This document shows positions 1 to 10,637 of a stretch of 64,000 nucleotides of DNA, piece by piece (within the stretch, counting starts at the first letter, position 1; the number at the start of each line of letters is the position of its first letter). The translations under genes were made by a program, and so were the position numbers. Source of the DNA: Cyprinodon diabolis (Eukaryota > Chordata > Actinopteri > Cyprinodontiformes > Cyprinodontidae); NCBI GenBank assembly GCA_030533445.1, contig JARPUW010000025.1, forward strand, positions 496,001 through 560,000. The letters are read 5' to 3'. The notes beneath the pieces were generated by a model. It saw only the letters and a program-made list of their open reading frames with translations, had not been told where the DNA came from and made no database searches.

Positions 1-178
1 AACTAACAATATAAAGTAGATTTGAGCAGATGTTTTTGGTTACAAGCTTCAAAACAGAAGGTTGAGGCCAAAACGCTCTTTTCACAGTGAGATAATGCCA
101 TTTTGGCCTCTGGAGTTGTAACAGACAAACCATTAATGATACAGCCATGATCTTTTCTGGCAATCATCTAGAGCTGAA
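1..178 (+). repeat. subtype K, 178-bp monomer (example)
   Basis: K differs from the base form by C42A (ggttAcaag) and by one G inserted after position 60 (gaaGgttgagg). The insertion makes it 178 bp. I count 96 monomers of 178 bp in the window, nearly all K or a K derivative (gK, Kq, or K with G32C+G38T). Because the insertion shifts the frame by one, it is the reason why short minus-strand open frames appear around gK copies. Confidence 0.95.
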
Positions 179-1242
179 AACTAACAATATAAAGTACATT
201 TGAGCAGATGTTTATGGTTCCAAGCTTCAAAACAGAAGTTGAGGCCAAAACGCTCATTTCACAGTGAGATAATGCCATTTTGGCCTCTGGAGTTGTAACA
301 GACAAACCATTAATGATACAGCCATGATCTTTTCTGGCAATCATCTAGAGCTGAAAACTAACAATATAAAGTAGATTTGAGCAGATGTTTATGGTTCCAA
401 GCTTCAAAACAGAAGTTGAGGCCAAAACGCTCATTTCACAGTGAGATAATGCCATTTTGGCCTCTGGAGTTGTAACAGACAAACCATTAATGATACAGCC
501 ATGATCTTTTCTGGCAATCATCTAGTGCTGAAAACTAACAATATAAAGTAGATTTGAGCAGATGTTTTTGGTTCCAAGCTTCAAAACAGAAGTTGAGGCC
601 AAAACGCTCTTTTCACAGTGAGATAATGCCATTTTGGCCTTTGGAGTTGTAACAGACAAACCATTAATGATACAGCCATGATCTTTTCTGGCAATCATCT
701 AGAGCTGAAAACGAACAATATAAAGTAGATTTGAGCAGATGTTTTTGGTTACAAGCTTCAAAACAGAAGGTTGAGGCCAAAACGCTATTTTCACAGTGAG
801 ATAATGCCATTTTGGCCTCTGGAGTTGTAACAGACAAACCATTAATGATACAGCCATGATCTTTTCTGGCAATCATCTAGAGCTGAAAACTAACAATATA
901 AACTAGATTTGAGCAGATGTTTTTGGTTCCAAGCTTCAAAACAGAAGTTGAGGCCAAAACGCTCTTTTCACAGTGAGATAATGCCATTTTGGCCTCTGGA
1001 GTTGTAACAGACAAACCATTAATGATACAGCCATGATCTTTTCTGGCAATCATCTAGAGCTGAAAACTAACAATATAAAGTAGATTTGAGCAGATGTTTT
1101 TGGTTACAAGCTTCAAAACAGAAGGTTGAGGCCAAAACGCTCTTTTCACAGTGAGATAATGCCATTTTGGCCTCTGGAGTTGTAACAGACAGACCATTAA
1201 TGATACAGCCATGATCTTTTCTGGCAATCATCTAGAGCTGAA

Positions 1243-1419
1243 AACTAACAATATAAAGTAGATTTGAGCAGATGTTTTTGGTTCCAAGCTTCGAAACAGA
1301 AGTTGAGGCCAAAACGCTCTTTTCACAGTGAGATAATGCCATTTTGGCCTCTGGAGTTGTAACAGACAAACCATTAATGATACAGCCATGATCTTTTCTG
1401 GCAATCATCTAGAGCTGAA
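1243..1419 (+). repeat. subtype R monomer with second CpG (example)
   Basis: A51G turns cttcaaaac into cttcGaaac, creating a BstBI site (TTCGAA) and a second CpG. R usually follows a monomer carrying A127G (agacaGacc): K+A127G at 1065, 4965, 7271, 19320, 25349, 29073, 31378, 49283, 50701, 60984 and 62402. R at 10638 instead follows a plain B, and 20030-20206 is an R on a C42A background. Confidence 0.92.
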
Positions 1420-1773
1420 AACTAACAATATAAAGTAGATTTGAGCAGATGTTTTTGGTTACAAGCTTCAAAACAGAAGTTGAGGCCAAAACGCTCATTT
1501 CACAGTGAGATAATGCCATTTTGGCCTCTGGAGTTGTAACAGACAAACCATTAATGATACAGCCATGATCTTTTCTGGCAATCATCTAGAGCTGAAAACT
1601 AACAATATAAAGTAGATTTGAGCAGATGTTTTTGGTTACAAGCTTCAAAACAGAAGTTGAGGCCAAAACGCTCTTTTCACAGTGAGATAATGCCATTTTG
1701 GCCTCTGGAGTTGTAACAGACAAACCATTAATGATACAGCCATGATCTTTTCTGGCAATCATCTAGAGCTGAA
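1420..1773 (+). repeat. subtypes D and E, consecutive pair (example)
   Basis: 1420-1596 is D (C42A+T78A, no G insertion). 1597-1773 is E (C42A only). D followed by E recurs directly after an R monomer at 1243, 3901, 7449, 10638, 25527, 29251, 31556, 49461, 50879, 61162 and 62580. D and E share C42A with K and may be intermediates between B and K; that ordering is inference. Confidence 0.9.
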
Positions 1774-1951
1774 AACTAACAATATAAAGTAGATTTGAGC
1801 AGATGTTTTTGGTTACAAGCTTCAAAACAGAAGGTTGAGGCCAAAACGCTCTTTTCACAGTGAGATAATGCCATTTTGGCCTCTGGAGTTGTAACAGACA
1901 AACCATTAATGATACAGCCATGATCTTTTCTGGCAATCATCTAGAGCTGAA

Positions 1952-2128
1952 AACTAACAATATAAAGTAGATTTGAGCAGATGTTTTTGGTTCCAAGCTT
2001 CAAAACAGAAGTTGAGGCCAAAACGCTCTTTTCACAGTGAGATAATGCCATTTTGGCCTCTGGAGTTGTAACAGACAAACCATTAATGATACAGCCATGA
2101 TCTTTTCTGGCAATCATCTAGAGCTGAA
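1952..2128 (+). repeat. reference monomer, base form B (177 bp)
   Basis: This copy carries the majority base at every variable position and serves as the coordinate system for variants. It starts aactaacaatataaag and ends tctagagctgaa. It has about 38% GC and 33 C and 34 G, but only one CpG (73-74), against about 6 expected from composition. Landmarks are HindIII AAGCTT at 44-49, AseI ATTAAT at 131-136, XbaI TCTAGA at 166-171 (destroyed in the x variants) and a 10-bp dyad at 63-72/100-109. The length is divisible by three, but stop codons interrupt the frames, so it is not a coding repeat. No match to the CENP-B box core (TTCG....A..CGGG) is present on either strand. Confidence 0.95.
2014..2060. 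repeat. 10-bp perfect dyad within the monomer (inverted repeat)
   Basis: GAGGCCAAAA at 2014-2023 is the exact reverse complement of TTTTGGCCTC at 2051-2060, leaving a 27-bp spacer that begins with the only CpG of the monomer. The same pair sits at monomer positions 63-72 and 100-109 in most copies. The J, Q and Kq types (C109T) weaken the outermost pair to G-T, T101C breaks an inner pair, and the monomer at 5852-6029 (G105A, C106A) destroys it. Dyad symmetry is a recurring property of centromeric satellites; any cruciform or protein-binding role here is inference. Confidence 0.9.
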
Positions 2129-2483
2129 AACTAACAATATAAAGTAGATTTGAGCAGATGTTTTTGGTTACAAGCTTCAAAACAGAAGGTTGAGGCCAAA
2201 ACGCTCTTTTCACAGTGAGATAATGCCATTTTGGCCTCTGGAGTTGTAACAGACAAACCATTAATGATACAGCCATGATCTTTTCTGGCAATCATCTAGA
2301 GCTGAAAACTAACAATATAAAGTAGATTTGAGCAGATTTTTTTGGTTCCAAGCTTCAAAACAGAAGTTGAGGCCAAAACGCTCTTTTCACAGTGAGATAA
2401 TGCCATTTTGGCCTCTGGAGTTGTAACAGACAAACCATTAATGATACAGCCATAATCTTTTCTGGCAATCATCTAGAGCTGAA

Positions 2484-2660
2484 AACTAACAATATAAAGT
2501 AGATATGAGCAGATGTTTTTGCTTCCAAGCTTCAAATCAGAGGTTGAGGCCAAAACGCTCATTTCACAGTGAGATAATGCCATTTTGGCCTCTGGAGTTG
2601 TAAGAGACAAACCATTAATGATACAGCCATGATCTTTTCTGGCAATCATCTAGAGCTGAA
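2484..2660 (+). repeat. subtype S1, the most divergent monomer (example)
   Basis: This copy has six changes from the base form: T22A, G39C, A54T, A59G, T78A and C121G. Further S1 copies start at 8690, 11879, 32264, 51410 and 63288. S1', lacking C121G, starts at 34744, 35985, 53890 and 55308. S1 copies are preceded by a monomer with G148A (ccatAatc), except at 51410, where that monomer has been lost. Confidence 0.92.
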
Positions 2661-3014
2661 AACTAACAATATAAAGTAGATTTGAGCAGATGTTTTTGGT
2701 TCCAAGCTTCAAAACAGAAGTTGAGGCCAAAACGCTCTTTTCACAGTGAGATAATGCCATTTTGGCCTCTGGAGTTGTAACAGACAAACCATTAATGATA
2801 CAGCCATGATCTTTTCTGGCAATCATCTAGAGCTGAAAACTAACAATATAAAGTAGATTTGAGCAGATGTTTTTGGTTCCAAGCTTCAAAACAGAAGTTG
2901 AGGCCAAAACGCTCTTTTCACAGTGAGATAATGCCATTTTGGCCTCTGGAGTTGTAACAGACAAACCATTAATGATACAGCCATGATCTTTTCTGGCAAT
3001 CATCTAGAGCTGAA

Positions 3015-3191
3015 AACTAACAATATAAAGTAGATTTGAGCAGATGTTTTTGCTTCCAAGCTTCAAATCAGAAGTTGAGGCCAAAACGCTCTTTTCACAG
3101 TGAGATAATGCCATTTTGGCCTCTGGAGTTGTAACAGACAAACCATTAATGATACAGCCATGATCTTTTCTGGCAATCATCTAGAGCTGAA
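3015..3191 (+). repeat. subtype S2 monomer (example)
   Basis: S2 has G39C and A54T only, so it shares two of the S1 changes. Copies start at 3015, 9221, 12410, 13827 and 15951, each followed by a K monomer with C160T (ggTaatc). A related form with G39C alone occurs at 37758, 39176, 43432, 44850, 57083 and 58501. Confidence 0.9.
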
Positions 3192-3723
3192 AACTAACAA
3201 TATAAAGTAGATTTGAGCAGATGTTTTTGGTTACAAGCTTCAAAACAGAAGGTTGAGGCCAAAACGCTCTTTTCACAGTGAGATAATGCCATTTTGGCCT
3301 CTGGAGTTGTAACAGACAAACCATTAATGATACAGCCATGATCTTTTCTGGTAATCATCTAGAGCTGAAAACTAACAATATAAAGTAGATTTGAGCAGAT
3401 GTTTATGGTTCCAAGCTTCAAAACAGAAGTTGAGGTCAAAACGCTCATTTCACAGTGAGATAATGCCATTTTGGCCTCTGGAGTTGTAACAGACAAACCA
3501 TTAATGATACAGCCATGATCTTTTCTGGCAATCATCTAGAGCTGAAAACCAACAATATAAAGTAGATTTGAGCAGATGTTTATGGTTCCAAGCTTCAAAA
3601 CAGAAGTTGAGGCCAAAACGCTCATTTCACAGTGAGATAATGCCATTTTGGCCTCTGGAGTTGTAACAGACAAACCATTAATGATACAGCCATGATCTTT
3701 TCTGGCAATCATCTAGTGCTGAA

Positions 3724-3900
3724 AACTAACAATATAAAGTAGATTTGAGCAGATGTTTTTGGTTCCAAGCTTCAAAACAGAAGTTGAGGCCAAAACGCTC
3801 TTTTCACAGTGAGATAATGCCATTTTGGCCTCTGGAGTTGTAACAGACAGACCATTAATGATACAGCCATGATCTTTTCTGGCAATCATCTAGAGCTGAA
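3724..3900 (+). repeat. hybrid monomer B/K(A127G)
   Basis: The left part matches the B monomer that follows C-Cx in the second unit (9930-10106). The right part carries A127G at 3850, the marker otherwise found in K monomers just before R. The next monomer (3901) is indeed R. The equivalent at 9930 instead keeps A127 and ends A171T, then continues into F monomers. The reading is that an exchange between positions 61 and 127 joined two non-equivalent places in the array. Confidence 0.75.
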
Positions 3901-6206
3901 AACTAACAATATAAAGTAGATTTGAGCAGATGTTTTTGGTTCCAAGCTTCGAAACAGAAGTTGAGGCCAAAACGCTCTTTTCACAGTGAGATAATGCCAT
4001 TTTGGCCTCTGGAGTTGTAACAGACAAACCATTAATGATACAGCCATGATCTTTTCTGGCAATCATCTAGAGCTGAAAACTAACAATATAAAGTAGATTT
4101 GAGCAGATGTTTTTGGTTACAAGCTTCAAAACAGAAGTTGAGGCCAAAACGCTCATTTCACAGTGAGATAATGCCATTTTGGCCTCTGGAGTTGTAACAG
4201 ACAAACCATTAATGATACAGCCATGATCTTTTCTGGCAATCATCTAGAGCTGAAAACTAACAATATAAAGTAGATTTGAGCAGATGTTTTTGGTTACAAG
4301 CTTCAAAACAGAAGTTGAGGCCAAAACGCTCTTTTCACAGTGAGATAATGCCATTTTGGCCTCTGGAGTTGTAACAGACAAACCATTAATGATACAGCCA
4401 TGATCTTTTCTGGCAATCATCTAGAGCTGAAAACTAACAATATAAAGTAGATTTGAGCAGATGTTTTTGGTTACAAGCTTCAAAACAGAAGGTTGAGGCC
4501 AAAACGCTCTTTTCACAGTGAGATAATGCCATTTTGGCCTCTGGAGTTGTAACAGACAAACCATTAATGATACAGCCATGATCTTTTCTGGCAATCATCT
4601 AGAGCTGAAAACTAACAATATAAAGTAGATTTGAGCAGAAGTTTTTGGTTCCAAGCTTCAAAACAGAAGTTGAGGCCAAAACGCTCTTTTCACAGTGAGA
4701 TAATGCAATTTTGGCCTCTGGAGTTGTAACAGACAAACCATTAATGATACAGCCATGATCTTTTCTGGCAATCATCTAGAGCTGAAAACGAACAATAAAA
4801 AGTAGATTTGAGCAGATGTTTTTGGTTACAAGCTTCAAAACAGAAGGTTGAGGCCAAAACGCTCTTTTTACAGTGAGATAATGCCATTTTGGCCTCTGGA
4901 GTTGTAACAGACAAACCATTAATGATACAGCCATGATCTTTTCTGGCAATCATCTAGAGCTGAAAACTAACAATATAAAGTAGATTTGAGCAGATGTTTT
5001 TGGTTACAAGCTTCAAAACAGAAGGTTGAGGCCAAAACGCTCTTTTCACAGTGAGATAATGCCATTTTGGCCTCTGGAGTTGTAACAGACAGACCATTAA
5101 TGATACAGCCATGATCTTTTCTGGCAATCATCTAGAGCTGAAAACTAACAATATAAAGTAGATTTGAGCAGATGTTTTTGGTTCCAAGCTTCGAAACAGA
5201 AGTTGAGGCCAAAACGCTCTTTTCACAGTGAGATAATGCCATTTTGGCCTTTGGAGTTGTAACAGACAAACCATTAATGATACAGCCATGATCTTTTCTG
5301 GCAATCATCTAGAGCTGAAAACTAACAATATAAAGTAGATTTGAGCAGATGTTTTTGGTTCCAAGCTTCAAAACAGAAGTTGAGGCCAAAACGCTCTTTT
5401 CACAGTGAGATAATGCCATTTTGGCCTCTGGAGTTGTAACAGACAAACCATTAATGATACAGCCATGATCTTTTCTGGCAATCATCTAGAGCTGAAAACT
5501 AACAATATAAAGTAGATTTGAGCAGATGTTTTTGGTTACAAGCTTCAAAACAGAAGGTTGAGGCCAAAACGCTCTTTTCACAGTGAGATAATGCCATTTT
5601 GGCCTCTGGAGTTGTAACAGACAAACCATTAATGATACAGCCATGATCTTTTCTGGCAATCATCTAGAGCTGAAAACTAACAATATAAAGTAGATTTGAG
5701 CAGATGTTTTTGGTTCCAAGCTTCAAAACAGAAGTTGAGGCCAAAATGCTCTTTTCACAGTGAGATAATGCCATTTTGGCCTCTGGAGTTGTAACAGACA
5801 AACCATTAATGATACAGCCATGATCTTTTCTGGCAATCATCTAGAGCTGAAAACTAACAATATAAAGTAGATTTGAGCAGATGTTTTTGGTTACAAGCTT
5901 CAAAACAGAAGGTTGAGGCCAAAACGCTCTTTTCACAGTGAGATAATGCCATTTTGAACTCTGGAGTTGTAACAGACAAACCATTAATGATACAGCCATG
6001 ATCTTTTCTGGCAATCATCTAGAGCTGAAAACTAACAATATAAAGTAGATTTGAGCAGATGTTTTTGGTTCCAAGCTTCAAAACAGAAGTTGAGGCCAAA
6101 ACGCTCTTTTCACAGTGAGATAATGCCATTTTGGTCTCTGGAGTTGTAACAGACAAACCATTAATGATACAGCCATGATCTTTTCTGGCAATCATCTAGA
6201 GCTGAA

Positions 6207-9200
6207 AACTAACAATATAAAGTAGATTTGAGCAGATGTTTTTGGTTACAAGCTTCAAAACAGAAGGTTGAGGCCAAAACGCTCTTTTCACAGTGAGATA
6301 ATGCCATTTTGGCCTCTGGAGTTGTAACAGACAAACCATTAATGATACAGCCATGATCTTTTCTGGCAATCATCTAGAGCTGAAAACTAACAATATAAAG
6401 TACATTTGAGCAGATGTTTATGGTTCCAAGCTTCAAAACAGAAGTTGAGGCCAAAACGCTCATTTCACAGTGAGATAATGCCATTTTGGCCTCTGGAGTT
6501 GTAACAGACAAACCATTAATGATACAGCCATGATCTTTTCTGGCAATCATCTAGAGCTGAAAACTAACAATATAAAGTAGATTTGAGCAGATGTTTATGG
6601 TTCCAAGCTTCAAAACAGAAGTTGAGGCCAAAACGCTCATTTCACAGTGAGATAATGCCATTTTGGCCTCTGGAGTTGTAACAGACAAACCATTAATGAT
6701 ACAGCCATGATCTTTTCTGGCAATCATCTAGTGCTGAAAACTAACAATATAAAGTAGATTTGAGCAGATGTTTTTGGTTCCAAGCTTCAAAACAGAAGTT
6801 GAGGCCAAAACGCTCTTTTCACAGTGAGATAATGCCATTTTGGCCTTTGGAGTTGTAACAGACAAACCATTAATGATACAGCCATGATCTTTTCTGGCAA
6901 TCATCTAGAGCTGAAAACGAACAATATAAAGTAGATTTGAGCAGATGTTTTTGGTTACAAGCTTCAAAACAGAAGGTTGAGGCCAAAACGCTATTTTCAC
7001 AGTGAGATAATGCCATTTTGGCCTCTGGAGTTGTAACAGACAAACCATTAATGATACAGCCATGATCTTTTCTGGCAATCATCTAGAGCTGAAAACTAAC
7101 AATATAAACTAGATTTGAGCAGATGTTTTTGGTTCCAAGCTTCAAAACAGAAGTTGAGGCCAAAACGCTCTTTTCACAGTGAGATAATGCCATTTTGGCC
7201 TCTGGAGTTGTAACAGACAAACCATTAATGATACAGCCATGATCTTTTCTGGCAATCATCTAGAGCTGAAAACTAACAATATAAAGTAGATTTGAGCAGA
7301 TGTTTTTGGTTACAAGCTTCAAAACAGAAGGTTGAGGCCAAAACGCTCTTTTCACAGTGAGATAATGCCATTTTGGCCTCTGGAGTTGTAACAGACAGAC
7401 CATTAATGATACAGCCATGATCTTTTCTGGCAATCATCTAGAGCTGAAAACTAACAATATAAAGTAGATTTGAGCAGATGTTTTTGGTTCCAAGCTTCGA
7501 AACAGAAGTTGAGGCCAAAACGCTCTTTTCACAGTGAGATAATGCCATTTTGGCCTCTGGAGTTGTAACAGACAAACCATTAATGATACAGCCATGATCT
7601 TTTCTGGCAATCATCTAGAGCTGAAAACTAACAATATAAAGTAGATTTGAGCAGATGTTTTTGGTTACAAGCTTCAAAACAGAAGTTGAGGCCAAAACGC
7701 TCATTTCACAGTGAGATAATGCCATTTTGGCCTCTGGAGTTGTAACAGACAAACCATTAATGATACAGCCATGATCTTTTCTGGCAATCATCTAGAGCTG
7801 AAAACTAACAATATAAAGTAGATTTGAGCAGATGTTTTTGGTTACAAGCTTCAAAACAGAAGTTGAGGCCAAAACGCTCTTTTCACAGTGAGATAATGCC
7901 ATTTTGGCCTCTGGAGTTGTAACAGACAAACCATTAATGATACAGCCATGATCTTTTCTGGCAATCATCTAGAGCTGAAAACTAACAATATAAAGTAGAT
8001 TTGAGCAGATGTTTTTGGTTACAAGCTTCAAAACAGAAGGTTGAGGCCAAAACGCTCTTTTCACAGTGAGATAATGCCATTTTGGCCTCTGGAGTTGTAA
8101 CAGACAAACCATTAATGATACAGCCATGATCTTTTCTGGCAATCATCTAGAGCTGAAAACTAACAATATAAAGTAGATTTGAGCAGATGTTTTTGGTTCC
8201 AAGCTTCAAAACAGAAGTTGAGGCCAAAACGCTCTTTTCACAGTGAGATAATGCCATTTTGGCCTCTGGAGTTGTAACAGACAAACCATTAATGATACAG
8301 CCATGATCTTTTCTGGCAATCATCTAGAGCTGAAAACTAACAATATAAAGTAGATTTGAGCAGATGTTTTTGGTTACAAGCTTCAAAACAGAAGGTTGAG
8401 GCCAAAACGCTCTTTTCACAGTGAGATAATGCCATTTTGGCCTCTGGAGTTGTAACAGACAAACCATTAATGATACAGCCATGATCTTTTCTGGCAATCA
8501 TCTAGAGCTGAAAACTAACAATATAAAGTAGATTTGAGCAGATTTTTTTGGTTCCAAGCTTCAAAACAGAAGTTGAGGCCAAAACGCTCTTTTCACAGTG
8601 AGATAATGCCATTTTGGCCTCTGGAGTTGTAACAGACAAACCATTAATGATACAGCCATAATCTTTTCTGGCAATCATCTAGAGCTGAAAACTAACAATA
8701 TAAAGTAGATATGAGCAGATGTTTTTGCTTCCAAGCTTCAAATCAGAGGTTGAGGCCAAAACGCTCATTTCACAGTGAGATAATGCCATTTTGGCCTCTG
8801 GAGTTGTAAGAGACAAACCATTAATGATACAGCCATGATCTTTTCTGGCAATCATCTAGAGCTGAAAACTAACAATATAAAGTAGATTTGAGCAGATGTT
8901 TTTGGTTCCAAGCTTCAAAACAGAAGTTGAGGCCAAAACGCTCTTTTCACAGTGAGATAATGCCATTTTGGCCTCTGGAGTTGTAACAGACAAACCATTA
9001 ATGATACAGCCATGATCTTTTCTGGCAATCATCTAGAGCTGAAAACTAACAATATAAAGTAGATTTGAGCAGATGTTTTTGGTTCCAAGCTTCAAAACAG
9101 AAGTTGAGGCCAAAACGCTCTTTTCACAGTGAGATAATGCCATTTTGGCCTCTGGAGTTGTAACAGACAAACCATTAATGATACAGCCATGATCTTTTCT

Positions 9201-10055
9201 GGCAATCATCTAGAGCTGAAAACTAACAATATAAAGTAGATTTGAGCAGATGTTTTTGCTTCCAAGCTTCAAATCAGAAGTTGAGGCCAAAACGCTCTTT
9301 TCACAGTGAGATAATGCCATTTTGGCCTCTGGAGTTGTAACAGACAAACCATTAATGATACAGCCATGATCTTTTCTGGCAATCATCTAGAGCTGAAAAC
9401 TAACAATATAAAGTAGATTTGAGCAGATGTTTTTGGTTACAAGCTTCAAAACAGAAGGTTGAGGCCAAAACGCTCTTTTCACAGTGAGATAATGCCATTT
9501 TGGCCTCTGGAGTTGTAACAGACAAACCATTAATGATACAGCCATGATCTTTTCTGGTAATCATCTAGAGCTGAAAACTAACAATATAAAGTAGATTTGA
9601 GCAGATGTTTATGGTTCCAAGCTTCAAAACAGAAGTTGAGGTCAAAACGCTCATTTCACAGTGAGATAATGCCATTTTGGCCTCTGGAGTTGTAACAGAC
9701 AAACCATTAATGATACAGCCATGATCTTTTCTGGCAATCATCTAGAGCTGAAAACCAACAATATAAAGTAGATTTGAGCAGATGTTTATGGTTCCAAGCT
9801 TCAAAACAGAAGTTGAGGCCAAAACGCTCATTTCACAGTGAGATAATGCCATTTTGGCCTCTGGAGTTGTAACAGACAAACCATTAATGATACAGCCATG
9901 ATCTTTTCTGGCAATCATCTAGTGCTGAAAACTAACAATATAAAGTAGATTTGAGCAGATGTTTTTGGTTCCAAGCTTCAAAACAGAAGTTGAGGCCAAA
10001 ACGCTCTTTTCACAGTGAGATAATGCCATTTTGGCCTCTGGAGTTGTAACAGACA
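6207..10055 (+). repeat. 35-monomer unit, partial copy 2
   Basis: It repeats 1-3849 at an offset of 6206 bp, including private changes seen in few other places: G19C at the second monomer, C77A, G16C, G32T, C67T in one C monomer and C160T. I found no difference at any diagnostic position up to 3849/10055. The copies then part: 3850 is G, 10056 is A, and the second copy goes on to F monomers instead of R. Confidence 0.88.
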
Positions 10056-10637
10056 AACCATTAATGATACAGCCATGATCTTTTCTGGCAATCATCTAGT
10101 GCTGAAAACCAACAATATAAAGTAGATTTGAGCAGATGTTTTTGGTTCCAAGCTTCAAAACAGAAGGTGAGGCCAAAACGCTCTTTTCACAGTGAGATAA
10201 TGCCATTTTGGCCTCTGGAGTTGTAACAGACAAACCATTAATGATACAGCCATGATCTTTTCTGGCAATCATCTAGTGCTGAAAACTAACAATATAAAGT
10301 AGATTTGAGCAGATGTTTTTGGTTCCAAGCTTCAAAACAGAAGGTGAGGCCAAAACGCTCTTTTCACAGTGAGATAATGCCATCTTGGCCTCTGGAGTTG
10401 TAACAGACAAACCATTAATGATACAGCCATGATCTTTTCTGGCAATCATCTAGAGCTGAAAACTAACAATATAAAGTAGATTTGAGCAGATGTTTTTGGT
10501 TCCAAGCTTCAAAACAGAAGTTGAGGCCAAAACGCTCTTTTCACAGTGAGATAATGCCATTTTGGCCTCTGGAGTTGTAACAGACAAACCATTAATGATA
10601 CAGCCATGATCTTTTCTGGCAATCATCTAGAGCTGAA
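7449..10637 (+). repeat. 18-monomer unit, copy 1 (3189 bp)
   Basis: Order: R, D, E, K, B, K, B(G32T,G148A), S1, B, B, S2, K(C160T), C(C67T), C(T4C)x, Bx, F(T4C)x, F(T101C), B. The first 14 monomers are also part of the 35-monomer unit, so the two higher-order repeats overlap. The last four are new relative to copy 1 of the 35-monomer unit. Confidence 0.87.

Larger units (their letters stand above)
1..6206 (+). repeat. 35-monomer higher-order unit, copy 1 (6206 bp)
   Basis: Monomer order: K, C(G19C), Cx, J, gK(C77A), B(G16C), K(A127G), R, D, E, K, B, K, B(G32T,G148A), S1, B, B, S2, K(C160T), C(C67T), C(T4C)x, B(A127G), R, D, E, K, B(T31A,C98A), gK(T12A,C82T), K(A127G), R(C109T), B, K, B(C73T), K(G105A,C106A), B(C106T). 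The next monomer at 6207 restarts the same order with the same private variants, so the period is 6206 bp. Its true left end is unknown because the window opens inside the array. Confidence 0.9.

Noticed and set aside
664..876. Open frames of 70 codons on the minus strand, recurring 32 times with almost the same protein
   Set aside because: They arise only where a 178-bp K-type monomer also carries T4G (or T4A at 21802): the G insertion shifts the frame and the T4 change removes a TAG stop. Where G63T is added (37580, 43254, 56905) the frame is broken by a new stop. There is no promoter, no recognisable domain, and the frame follows the repeat, so this is a by-product of satellite variation, not a gene.
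2097..2117. Second short inverted repeat ATGAT/ATCAT around an 11-base spacer
   Set aside because: Only five pairs, and broken by the G148A/T and C164A variants; too weak to list as a structure.
1952..2128. Pol III internal promoter (SINE or tRNA origin): gcttcaaaaca resembles a B box, and R monomers (gcttcgaaaca) look similar
   Set aside because: The B-box match is incomplete at both ends, no good A box lies at the right distance upstream, and no tRNA-like fold or A-rich tail is visible.
1952..2128. TATA-like element aatataaag at the start of each monomer
   Set aside because: Short AT-rich motif expected by chance in a 62% AT repeat; no other promoter element or transcript evidence.
1952..2128. 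CENP-B box
   Set aside because: No TTCG....A..CGGG match on either strand, including R and gK monomers that gain a CpG.
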